Shown here: piece by piece, positions 1-8,884 of the stretch
Layout: each line of letters opens with the position of its first letter
Position numbering within the stretch: position 1 is the first letter of the stretch
NCBI RefSeq assembly: GCF_018143015.1
Contig: NC_054752.1
Span: 5,257,216 to 5,321,215 of the forward strand
Reading direction: 5' to 3'
Length of the DNA stretch: 64,000 nt
From: Lytechinus variegatus
Taxonomy: Eukaryota; Echinodermata; Echinoidea; Temnopleuroida; Toxopneustidae
Notes under the pieces: generated by a model
What the model saw: the letters and a program-made list of their open reading frames with translations, nothing else
What the model was told of the DNA's origin: nothing
The model's database searches: none
Program-made: the position numbers and the translations under genes

Positions 1-827
1 CGATTGTTTCATGCAAGGAGTTTTTAATGATTTCAGATAATTATTTTTTTGCATCAAATTATACCCTCGTTGCAGAATAATAATCCAGTTTTACAATTTT
101 ATGTCAGTCACGACACTATTATGACAATTATGCCAATGTTCACTTCGAAACCTTATAGAGTTGCACCAAAAGGTTTTTAAGATCTTAATTGTCATGCCTT
201 CCATACCGTCAGCTCAGAACATTACACCAGCTTCTTCGTAAGACCCCACATGATTAACCCTATAATAGTGAATAGACTTTCTCTGATATTATACAACAAC
301 GAGTGTAGGTAATGGTAAGCGAGCTTAAACTAAAAGTCTTATTTGGTCTAACAGTTCTTGGCACTAGTTCACTCATCATGCTCATCCAAACTCCAGGGCC
401 AAACTCTCTCATTTTTTGTTTTCTCCTTTGCGCCTCGGAATGGGATATTTCTAGATTGATGTCGATATATAAAGGCATGTTATCATTATCACTGTAATAT
501 CAACTACAATTATTCTAAATTCTAATAACGTATACACTTTACCCTTTTTTAATGTAAATCCAATCTGAAATTGCCGGTAGTTAGTCCTTCCAACGCCTTT
601 TGAAATGGCCAAGGCTGACGACACCCCCAGATACTATCACGATGACATGATCATACAGCTCAACCTTATATTGCACTTTGACGTCTGTTTAATCTTAATT
701 TGCATACAATTTATTTCGTTATGCATAATCTTATTAACTATTAATGTCAAAGGTGTGTACTAGCTCTTCACGTATAAATATAACATATAAAAAATAAAAT
801 AAATATTAATATCATCGAACATGATTT

Positions 828-1037
828 AGACGCAATAAACAAGCCCTTTGGACATTGTCGTAATCTTGGTAGGACATGTAGAGGTAAATTAGTGGGCTGA
901 GGGTAGAGTGTGTAAATATTAGAGATAGAAATATAAATATTTACATGACATAAATGCAATAAACAAGCCCTTTGGGTAGAGTCGTTATCTCGGAAAAGGG
1001 AGGTAAATTAGTGGGCTAAGGGTAGAATGTAAAAATC
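828..1037. repeat. Two-copy tandem repeat, ~124 bp period
   Basis: The word GCAATAAACAAGCCCTTTGG occurs at 832 and 956. It is followed each time by a segment containing AGGTAAATTAGTGGGCT and AGGGTAGA. The same pair is present in the partner block at 43,053 and 43,182, so this tandem duplication is older than the block duplication. Confidence 0.75.
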
Positions 1038-1384
1038 CGTCTGGGGGAGGGGGTTAGTCGTCATGGCAATTAAATGGTGGGAGAAAGGCGGGCAACAGCA
1101 CCCAAGAGCTGACGATATTTTGAAATTATTTTTCTTATCAAGCAATTAGGGTTTTAGATGTCCAGCCATTTATGCTTTAATAAAAATATTTCATTTCCCC
1201 TTTTGTCTTCCCCCTTCTTGTCCAGTCATCTATCTTTAATTAAATCTTTCTTATTTTCCCCTTTCTATATTTCCTCCTTCTTGCCCTGTTCTATTTTCAT
1301 ATCACATAAAGAAATCTTAGAGACGTTGCCCCAACCCTCTTTGCATGGTTCCTCTTCCTCTTTTTCTCTGGGAGGGAGGGATGG

Positions 1385-1460
1385 GGGTGGTCTAGTGGTT
1401 ACCACTCTCGTCTTTCAATTAGAGGGACGTGGGTTCAAAACCCAGCCATGATGTTTTTTT
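1385..1460 (+). mobile_element. tRNA-derived SINE head (A and B boxes)
   Basis: A polymerase III A-box-like TGGTCTAGTGG is followed about 40 bases later by a B-box-like GGTTCAAAACCC, the layout of a tRNA-derived SINE head. The acceptor stem does not close and the same sequence recurs at 43,600, so a functional tRNA gene is unlikely. The body downstream is short and its end is not clear. Confidence 0.55.
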
Positions 1461-1916
1461 CCTTCAGCAATGACAAAATAAATGCCTCTATATGTTATTT
1501 TCATGCTGAAGGATCATAAAAGTAAGAAATTAGTTGGGGGGGGGGGTTGTCTTGTATTACCTTTTTTGTATCTCCTCCTTCTTTTAGAGAGTAAACTATC
1601 GATGAGCAGAGCACTTCTATAAACTAATGTACACGAAGACGATATAGCTCTCGTGCAAGCAAAAACAAGATAATAATAATTATTTTATATCATGCTTCAA
1701 AGTTCAGGACGCCGCGGCGTTACGATTTATTTGTATAATATTAGAGCAACATAAAATTGAGAGGCGATGGAATGGGTTATGAAATGAATTGAAAGTTTAA
1801 ACGTTTCGATTTACTTGGTGATCCTCAAATGGCTAATAGGGAGTTTACAAACGTTTGAATTACCTATCCATTTAGTTTTTTTCATGCATTCATGTACCAG
1901 TGATAATGTATTTATT

Positions 1917-2571
1917 TTTAGTTTTTTTTCCATGTTTATTAGAAATAACGATAAATTTAGTCAGTGACGTGCCTGACGCAGTTCGTACAAAAATTACAAA
2001 CAGTAAAGGGCATCACGATTATATCAAGGGACACCCCCTCCTCCTCAGCGACGCTGGTACTATTGACATGATTGAAGTCCGCTGTCGTGTCGGCTCGATG
2101 CTTGTAAATATACGCCCTCTATAGGGGGTTCATCCTGATAATTTGCCTGAGTGATTTCCAACCACACTATTTTCATGATTTTCCTTCGTTCTCGAACTTG
2201 TGATTTTTCAGATCGGTGAATATGTATTTGGAGTTTAGTTTAGTTTAGTTTTTTTTCCATGTTTATTAGAAATAACGATAAATTTAGTCAGTGACGTGCC
2301 TGACGCAGTTCGTACAAAAATTACAAACAGTAAAGGGCATCACGATTATATCAAGGGACACCCCCTCCTCCTCAGCGACGCTGGTACTATTGACATGATT
2401 GAAGTCCGCTGTCGTGTCGGCTCGATGCTTGTAAATATACGCCCTCTATAGGGGGTTCATCCTGATAATTTGCCAGAGTGATTTCCAACCACACTATTTT
2501 CATGATTTTCCTTCGTTCTCGAACTTGTGATTTTTCAGATCGGTGAATATGTATTTGGAGTTTAGCCTGTC
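1917..2571. repeat. Near-perfect 327-bp tandem duplication
   Basis: Two adjacent copies have a 327-bp period (GTGACGTGCC at 1,964 and 2,291). By eye I find one substitution between them (TGCCTGAGTG near 2,146 versus TGCCAGAGTG near 2,473). The junction holds repeated TTTAG words (2,233-2,250), suggesting slippage or microhomology-mediated duplication. The related block at 44,635-44,990 has only one copy, so the event is young and local to this site. The open frames inside it are not evidence of a gene. Confidence 0.9.
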
Positions 2572-2640
2572 TTTTTTTACACAATCGGTAAGGAACATGT
2601 CAACTTCACAACCCCCTCTCTCCCTCAATCTCTTTTTATC

Positions 2641-3160
2641 TCTAGTTTATCTCCCCCCCTCCCCTATGCACTCATTCTCTCTTTCTTACATACACTCATG
2701 GGGACTGGAAATATAATTATTCATAATAAAACCTTTTAATAACTTTAACGGGATAAAGTAAAGGACGGGGTAAAACAGCCCATTGTTTTGGAGAAATATT
2801 TCTACACCTTTATCAAATGGTTTTTAGTAAGGATTTTTTATGAAGATTGCAAAGGTTCCATCTCAGTGAAGAACTAGCTGTCGAAAATCTAATCTTCATT
2901 TTACCGTAAGAGCGTAACACATGAAATTGAATCACATTCTTGGACTCTTCTAAATTGACCATCATCTGTTTAATGATATATCATGTTCAGATCCGAACCC
3001 CAATTCTTCAAATCTTAGTGTCTTTGATATTGACTGATCTCGCCGGATGTTACATGTACATCATTGATACAACATCGCCTCTTATATTAAGCGATGACCA
3101 CGTCGACAGCCGTTTCTGATTGTTACTCACTCTTCATCAACGTCAATCACACGGGCATAA
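2641..3160. other. Intergenic, no feature recognised
   Basis: Mixed C/T-rich then AT-rich sequence with no long open frame, no tRNA boxes and no terminal repeats that I can see. Confidence 0.5.
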
Positions 3161-3164
3161 CTCA

Positions 3165-3256
3165 GGGGGGGGGGTGTTGCTTTTCACATAAATGTGAATA
3201 TAACGCACTTTTGGTACCCACAAATGTAAACGATTGTAATCACCCACAAGTAGTGT
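3165..3256. repeat. Possible relic of the ACAAATGTAA foldback repeat
   Basis: After a G-run, this stretch contains TACCCACAAATGTAA, a second ACCCACAAGTAG and AACGCACTTTTGG. These resemble the outer repeat unit of the foldback at 46,407-48,677 (ACCCACAAATGTAATAA with GCACTTTACCCAC between units). It is degenerate and short, so homology is only suggested. Confidence 0.35.
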
Positions 3257-3544
3257 AAGCCCCTTTTACACCTTCACGGATGCAACACGGATCATCACGG
3301 ATCTCAGTCCGTGATGATCCGGGGTGCCAAATTTGTATTTTCCTAGCATTCCCGGAGTGAGTACGGAGTTAACTGGTTATTAACACGGATATGTACGGAA
3401 AAGTACGGAGTCTACAAGGATAGGCAAGGTAGCAATAGGGATCCTGTTTGATATGCTCCCGGAGCCAACACGGAATACCCGGATGATCACGGATGTGACT
3501 GGGTCTTTACACGGACCTTCACGGTTGCTCACATTCTGTACTGG

Positions 3545-4475
3545 GATATATTACTTTGTATTTACTTTGTATTTACGACCACTTGGGGACATTCTGAGGA
3601 ACAATGGTGTTGAATTTCATTTATATGCTGATGATGTTCAGTTATACTATTCTTTTGATCCCAAATCTCAAACTAGTTTTCGCAATGCCATTTCCTTGAT
3701 TGAGAAATGTGTTCAGGAAATTAATGAATGGATGATAAGAAATAAGTTACTATTGAATGAACAAAAAACAGAGTCTCTTTTGATAATTTCTCCGAAACTT
3801 AGGCACTATTTATCTGACCGTGTTCATTTGTTAATTGGTGATGCTATCATTGAACCTGCCGAATCTGTCAGAACTTTAGGTGTTCAATTTGATTCGTCAC
3901 TGACGATGACTCATCAAATAAATTCCCTATGTAAAACACTTAATTTTCATTTATACAATATATCTAGGGTCAGGAAAATGTTGACGTATGAGGCTTGCCA
4001 TCATGCAGTTCGCTCACTGGTTTTAAGCCGTCTGGATAATGCAAATTCTCTTTTGATTAATATTAATGTTTCCGACTTAGATAGACTACAACGAATTCAG
4101 AATCGTGCAGCTCATATTATTTCAATGGCTAGAAAATATGATCACGTGTCTCCTTTGTTCAAAGAACTTCATTGGTTACCGGTAAGAAAGAGAATTACAT
4201 AGAAGATTGCATTGCTTGTTTACATGTCCATGAATAACCTTACACCACAATACATATCATGTCTGTTTTCTCCAGTTCAACAAAGTCAATATTCATTACG
4301 TTCTAGAACAGACCCTTTTCTTTTACAAGTCCCAAGAATGAACTCCAAGAAATGTCAACAATGCATAGGTTTCACAGGTCCCAATATTTGGAATAATCTC
4401 CATATCAACATCCGCTCATGTCCTTCACTGCAATTATTCAAAAACAAACTAAAGACCTATTTATTTTCTTTGTAA
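3545..4475 (+). pseudogene. 5'-truncated non-LTR (CR1/L2-like) reverse transcriptase fragment
   Basis: This is the C-terminal part of a LINE reverse transcriptase. The translation contains the catalytic box YADD (context HLYADDVQLY, about residue 58 of the frame opening at 3,453), followed by QEINEWM..NKLLLN, then LHWLPVRKRIT and, after a stop, KIALLVYMSMN, and finally WNNLHINIRSCPSLQLFKNKL. This motif order matches CR1/L2-group elements of animals. The first ~31 codons of that frame belong to the interrupted GGA element, so the real homology begins near 3,546. An in-frame TAG at 4,200-4,202 replaces the residue between T and K (usually Y), so the copy is dead. The endonuclease domain and upstream reverse-transcriptase motifs are absent, as expected for 5' truncation on insertion. 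Confidence 0.85.
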
Positions 4476-4617
4476 TATCCATTTGATTAATATTGTTAGC
4501 ACTTGGAGAGCAGAATATTCAACATAATTATAATATGATACTGTAAAGCGCTTTGAGCATGTTTACATGGAAAAGCGCGATATAAATATTAAATGTATGT
4601 ATGTATGTATATATCAA
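4476..4617 (+). mobile_element. LINE 3' UTR and ATGT-repeat tail
   Basis: Downstream of the reverse transcriptase stop is a short 3' UTR with AAAGCGCTTTGAGCATG, then AAAAGCGCGATATAAAT, ending in an ATGT microsatellite (4,593-4,611). A GCGCTTTG..AAAGCGC stem followed by ATATAAAT and a microsatellite is typical of CR1/L2-group 3' ends. A SINE at 25,005-25,280 carries a similar tail. Confidence 0.8.
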
Positions 4618-5087
4618 GTGCATTAGGCAAGTATTCTGACGATAAAATACATAGAAAATTGACCTAAATAAGGGCCAAACAATTATCATAATGATACAAA
4701 TGCTATTTGTACCCAAAATGATAAACTTTTTAGGTGTAATTATCAAATTATACATAATATTGCAAAATATGCATAAATTTGCATAATTAATTAGCCGCAA
4801 ACAGAAATAACAAATTTTCCCGAATGGTACAGTATGCAGGATTTTGCAGTATCCATGTCGATGAAAGCGAGTATTATAAAAGAATATTGTAGAAATAAGA
4901 TTTTAAATGGTCAATTTGGCAGCCATTTTGTTTATGCAAATTAGGTGGTCAAGACATTAAAAAATTGGCTCGGGAACCGGTCTTATTAGATTCAGCACCT
5001 TCAAATTAGGTGAAATAGACCGGTTCCCAACTTTTACCCCAAAATGCTCCTTGAATTCAAATTCTCCCAATATTGGTCTTGTCTAGA
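4618..5087. repeat. AT-rich repeat with inverted pair
   Basis: This segment sits between the LINE tail and the resumed GGA element. It has a strong inverted pair, CGGGAACCGGTC at 4,971 and GACCGGTTCCC at 5,018, with an inner CACCT/AGGTG stem. It is probably part of another mobile insertion. No open frame is supported. Confidence 0.45.
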
Positions 5088-5473
5088 TATGAATACGGAC
5101 TATTGTTCATGTACGCAAACAATACAAACATTTGACCCCGGATAAAGCCGGTATCAACAAGGATCACCCGGTTCTTACAAGGAGCCTCCCGGATGCATTC
5201 GGTAGCTACACGGATGTACAAGGATGAACACGGATGATTATCAGTCCGTGTACTCCGGGATGAAAAATTGAACATGTTCAATTTTTCTCCCGGACATGCC
5301 GGTACATCAAGGATGGCGCCGGATGAGTAGCCGGAGTGTACACGGTAGTCCCGGACTGTACACGGATGACCCCGGATTGACAATCCGGGATGATCCGTGT
5401 TGCTTCCGTGAAGGTGTATTTTGCCAAAGTGCGGAGTCTTTCCATCAGTTTCGGTTATTAAACAATTAAATCT

Positions 5474-6161
5474 AAAGCCCCTTTTACACCTTCACGGATG
5501 CAACACGGATCATCAGTCCGTGATGATCCGGGGTGCCAAATGTGTATTTTCCTAGCATTCCCGGAGTGAGTACGGAGTTAACTGGTTATTAACACGGATA
5601 TGTACGGAAAAGTACGGAGTCTACAAGGATAGGCAAGGTAGCAATAGGGATCCTGTTGGATATGCTCCCGGAGCCAACACGGAATACCCGGATGATCACG
5701 GATATTACTGGGTCTTTACACGGACCTTCACGGTTGCTCACATTCTGTACTGGCTAGAATGAAGTTTCGTCCCTTTTTTGCAGCATCTGGAGCATGCTCG
5801 TGTTTGGTTATGAATACGGACTATTATTCATATACCCAAACAATACAAACATTTGACCCGGATAAAGCCGGTATCAACAAGGATCACCCGGTTCTTACAA
5901 GGAGCCTCCCTGATGCATTCGGTAGCTACACGGATGTACAAGGAGGCTACAAGGATGAACACGGATGATTATCAGTCCGTGTACTCCGGGTTGAAAAATT
6001 GAACATGTTCAATTTTTCTCCCGAACATGCCGGTACATCAAGGATGGCGCCGGATGAGTTAGCCGGAGTGTACACGGTAGTCCCGGACTGTACACGGATG
6101 ACCCCGGATTTACAATCCGGGATGATCCGTGTTGCTTCCGTGAAGGTGTAAAAGGGGCTTT
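5474..6161. mobile_element. Phased-GGA DNA element, copy 2 (complete, 688 bp)
   Basis: Near-perfect terminal inverted repeats of about 40 bp begin AAAGCCCCTTTTACACC at left and end GGTGTAAAAGGGGCTTT at right; GCAACACGGATCAT is matched by ATGATCCGTGTTGC. Between them GG dinucleotides, mostly in GGA or GGT words, recur at 5,563, 5,574, 5,584, 5,596, 5,606, 5,616, 5,627, 5,637, 5,647, 5,658, 5,670, 5,681, 5,690, 5,700, 5,710, 5,722 and 5,732, and again from 5,860 to 5,963. The element contains no credible transposase. I see no clear target-site duplication. It is a non-autonomous DNA transposon by structure; its superfamily is unknown. Confidence 0.8.
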
Positions 6162-6227
6162 GGACCCAACAACCAAGACCCTGTATGAAGCATAAGTTTA
6201 GAGCGTTGGGTGAAGGTTTAACAGGGC

Positions 6228-6440
6228 ATGTTGGTTCAGTGGTAGAGCGACGTTAAGTCGTGGGTTCGATCCCCGGCAGAGTCAAACGAAAGACTTACAA
6301 AAATGGGACGTTTTGCCTTTTTTGCTTAGCGCTCAGCAATTAGATTGGAGAAGGGTAATAATAACTACCTTATGCAGGGACTGCTTGTGAAGCGGTTTTA
6401 TAACTGAAATGGCTTCCATGGGCAAATAAAATGTCATTGT
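6228..6440 (+). mobile_element. tRNA-derived SINE
   Basis: An A-box-like TGGTTCAGTGGTAGAGCG (6,232) and a B-box GGTTCGATCCC (6,263-6,273) sit about 31 bases apart, followed by a non-tRNA body ending near AATAAAATGTCATTG. The spacing and body fit a SINE. A true tRNA gene is rejected because the 3' acceptor half is missing. Confidence 0.75.
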
Positions 6441-6904
6441 TATGATGATTACTATTTCATTATTGTTGTGTTAACTTTATACAAGTTATAAAAAAATAGG
6501 CCCTCCGTTTTAAAATGATTATATCTAAATTAATAGAGTAATTCATTGAAGAAAATATTGAAGCTGTCATCTAATTCTGAAAAAAAATAATAACGAAATT
6601 ATTGAATTTTAAGGTGTAGTAAAATTTTAAGTAAACAGTTTCATCCATGCTGTCATAAATATTCCTTAAGTAGGCTAATGCATATTGTTATGCATTTTAT
6701 CTGTTATTACTTAATATCATGATAATATGTTAAATCAATATATAATTCATTTAATCAAATACATACTATAAAATACACACAATAACAAATAATGAGTAAA
6801 TCGGAATATGTCATTGTCAGCTTGCTTTGTGTACTATATTGATGATGAAGACATAACCTTTTTGCCAAAATAATAACGTTTAAAATGTCGTAACCATGAC
6901 AACT
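6441..6904. other. AT-rich intergenic, nothing recognised
   Basis: AT-rich with A/T homopolymers. I see no open frame, terminal repeat or RNA gene. Confidence 0.5.
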
Positions 6905-6912
6905 GTGCTATT

Positions 6913-7153
6913 CAATAGCGTATGGGGGGGGGGGGGCTGACGAACAACAACCCATGCAAAGGACGTATCCCTGCCCCCTCTGAAGACCCCCCCCCTGACG
7001 AGCTTGAAGACCTGTTTTTTTTTTTGCTTGCCAATTTCTTATCTGGTACGAAATTCTTTATTTGTGATTAAAGAACCTTTCTTTTGCTTGTCAAATTTGT
7101 TTGGCTAATGTTTTGCCCCCCCCCCCCTGTGGAGAATCCTAGGTACGCCACTG
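6913..7153. mobile_element. hAT-like MITE, 241 bp, 8-bp TSD
   Basis: The left end CAATAGCGTATGGGGG and right end TACGCCACTG form an imperfect terminal inverted repeat of the CAGTGGCGTACC type. The element is flanked by an exact 8-bp duplication GTGCTATT at 6,905-6,912 and 7,154-7,161, the length produced by hAT transposases. The interior has G and C runs and no coding capacity. Confidence 0.8.
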
Positions 7154-7161
7154 GTGCTATT

Positions 7162-7480
7162 CATTTTCCAACTTTGATTAATGTTCACAAGGAGAGGTCA
7201 AGGTAATTCCTGTATAACTTGTAAAGGCCACTTGATCTCCAACCACTCGGTCTATATCAGTTTTATTTCATTTACTGATTTATTGACTAATATTTAATCA
7301 TATTAAAGTGATTTCTTGTTCTAATTTGTAAATAAATTTAAATCAATCAAACCATTCTTCCGATCCAAGTTCAGATATAACAAGACTATTACACCTAAAC
7401 CTAGTAAGAATGAGATTTAGATAATGGCCTTTGGAGCAATTCGACAGTAGACTATAGGTCCATGGTTAACAAGTGCCTCC
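7162..7480. other. Intergenic, nothing recognised
   Basis: AT-rich spacer between the hAT-like MITE and the C/T tract. No open frame or repeat structure stands out. Confidence 0.4.
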
Positions 7481-8405
7481 TACCATGCCCCTTCACCCTC
7501 TCCTAGCAATCCCTCTCTCCTCCTCACCCTTCCATTCCATATTGTCAATTTCCATCACTGTCTTTCTCTGTATTTCTGTCTCTCTCTATCCCACTCTCGG
7601 TCTAAAATTTCTCTTTTCCCCTTTCACTCTCACTGTCATATTCTTTCCTTTTCTCCCCCTCCTCCCTCTCTCTCTGGTGTTTCTTCTCCGTATCTGAATG
7701 TTCATCTCTCGGCCTCTCTTGCCCTTTTCCTTCCTTTCAGTCCCTTTCATTCAATTTTTTACATCAATTTGTCGTCTCCCCCTCCCCTCCCTCTTTCCCT
7801 TCCTTTCTGTCTCTTTCATTAAAAAAATTCGTCAAATTTTTCATCTACCCTCTCCATTCATGTTTCTCTGTTTCTGTCTCTCCCTCTTTCCCATTGTTTC
7901 TCTTCCTTTCTGTCTTTTTCACTCCTTGTGTCTCTGCGTCCCCTTTAATTCCGTCTCTCCTCCATAATGCTATCTCATGTTTCTCTGTTTCTGTCTCTCT
8001 CTCTCTCCAATTCTTTTCCTTCATTTCTGTCTTTTTTACTTCTTGTGTCTCTGATCCCCTTTGATCCCATCTCCTCTCTATAATTGCATTTAATGTTTCT
8101 CTGTTTCTGTCTCTCCCTCTCCCCCACTGTTTATCTTCCTTTCTGTCTCTTTCACTTCTTGTGTCTTTGTGTCCCCTTTAATCCCCTCTCCCCTCTATAA
8201 ATTTATCCCATGTTTCTCTGTTTCTTTTCCTCCCCTTCGTTTCTGTCTCTTTCACTTCTTGTGTCTTTGTGTCCCCTTTAATCCTCACTCCCCTCTATAA
8301 TGTTATCTCATGTTTCTGTCTCTCCCCTTCTTTTCCTTCGTTTCTGTCTCTTTCACTTCTTGTGTCTCTGTTTCCCCGTCTCTCTCTCCCTCTCTCTTTC
8401 TATTC
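7481..8405. repeat. C/T-rich minisatellite, unit 1
   Basis: A pyrimidine-rich tract with tandem copies of about 115-120 bp. The word ATGTTTCTCTGTTTCTGTCTC recurs in full or part near 7,860, 7,978, 8,092, 8,211 and 8,308. Equivalent tracts start the other units (23,160; 33,760; 50,300; 62,030). Open frames at 7,473-7,967 are low-complexity products of this tract and not genes. Confidence 0.8.
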
Positions 8406-8543
8406 TCATTGGTCACGTGATAACTCTGAAATAATTAGTCTTACATGATTCTCTGAGAAGCGATGGAATATAATGTAAGCGGAAAACTCTTCATGACAAA
8501 TACAAACACCAATTTTCATTTCATTTTCTTAAATATTTTTTAA

Positions 8544-8880
8544 AGGTCTAGCCCAACACCCCCAATCAATGGAGAAAAGCCAAGCAAGCAAAGCGCTAAA
8601 ATGTTATTAATACCGGATTAAAATAAGAAAGTTATATCACATATTACAGTTTCGTTATTTTTCCCGCATAACAGTCATAATGCTTAACTCGGTGATATGC
8701 AAATGAGAGAGTCAATATGTCCCTAACTCACTATTTCTCTTTTATATTGCCTGACTTTATAAAATTTGCAATATCTAGAGATTTGCCAACAATTATCATA
8801 ACAATAACCTTGACTGAACTTGACTAGTGTGATTTTTCTCATTTTATGTAAATCTACTTTTTTGAGGATGGACTTGTCCT
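8544..8880. mobile_element. TTAA-flanked MITE, unit 1 copy
   Basis: The element begins AGGTCTAGCCCA and ends GGACTTGTCCT, an inverted pair, with TTAA on both sides (8,540-8,543 and 8,881-8,884). That is the target site used by piggyBac-type elements. Orthologous copies sit at the same place in units 3, 4 and 5 (34,475; 50,843; 62,991), so insertion preceded duplication of those units. Confidence 0.75.
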
Positions 8881-8884
8881 TTAA

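Larger units (their letters stand above)
1..2640. repeat. Duplicated intergenic block, copy 1
   Basis: This non-coding stretch aligns co-linearly with 42,100-45,150. Shared landmarks are the run ending in CCCCACATGATTA (near 244 and 42,410), the paired AAACAAGCCCTTTGG words (near 836 and 43,058), a tRNA-like SINE (near 1,390 and 43,605) and a segment starting CCATGTTTATTAGAAATAA (1,930 and 44,635). Copy 1 lacks two insertions present in copy 2 (a 155-bp MITE and about 455 bp near 43,690). The short open frames here are not conserved between copies, so I see no gene. Confidence 0.8.
3257..5418. mobile_element. Phased-GGA DNA element, copy 1 (interrupted)
   Basis: The left part, 3,257-3,544, and the right part, 5,088-5,418, together match copy 2 at 5,474-6,161. 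They are separated by about 1.5 kb of inserted LINE and other sequence, and about 55 bp of the original element was lost at the insertion site (5,755-5,809 in copy 2). The ends are terminal inverted repeats: AAGCCCCTTTTACACC at left, and at right a truncated complement ending AAGGTGTA. The body is a run of GG/GGA words about 10-11 bp apart. Class unknown; no transposase is present. Confidence 0.8.

Noticed and set aside
5057-5383. 108-codon frame over the phased-GGA element
   Set aside because: Codon content reflects the repeated GGAT words; it is not preserved in copy 2.
7473-7967. Two adjacent open frames in the C/T tract of unit 1
   Set aside because: Low-complexity P/L/S/F translation of the minisatellite, without counterparts in the other units.
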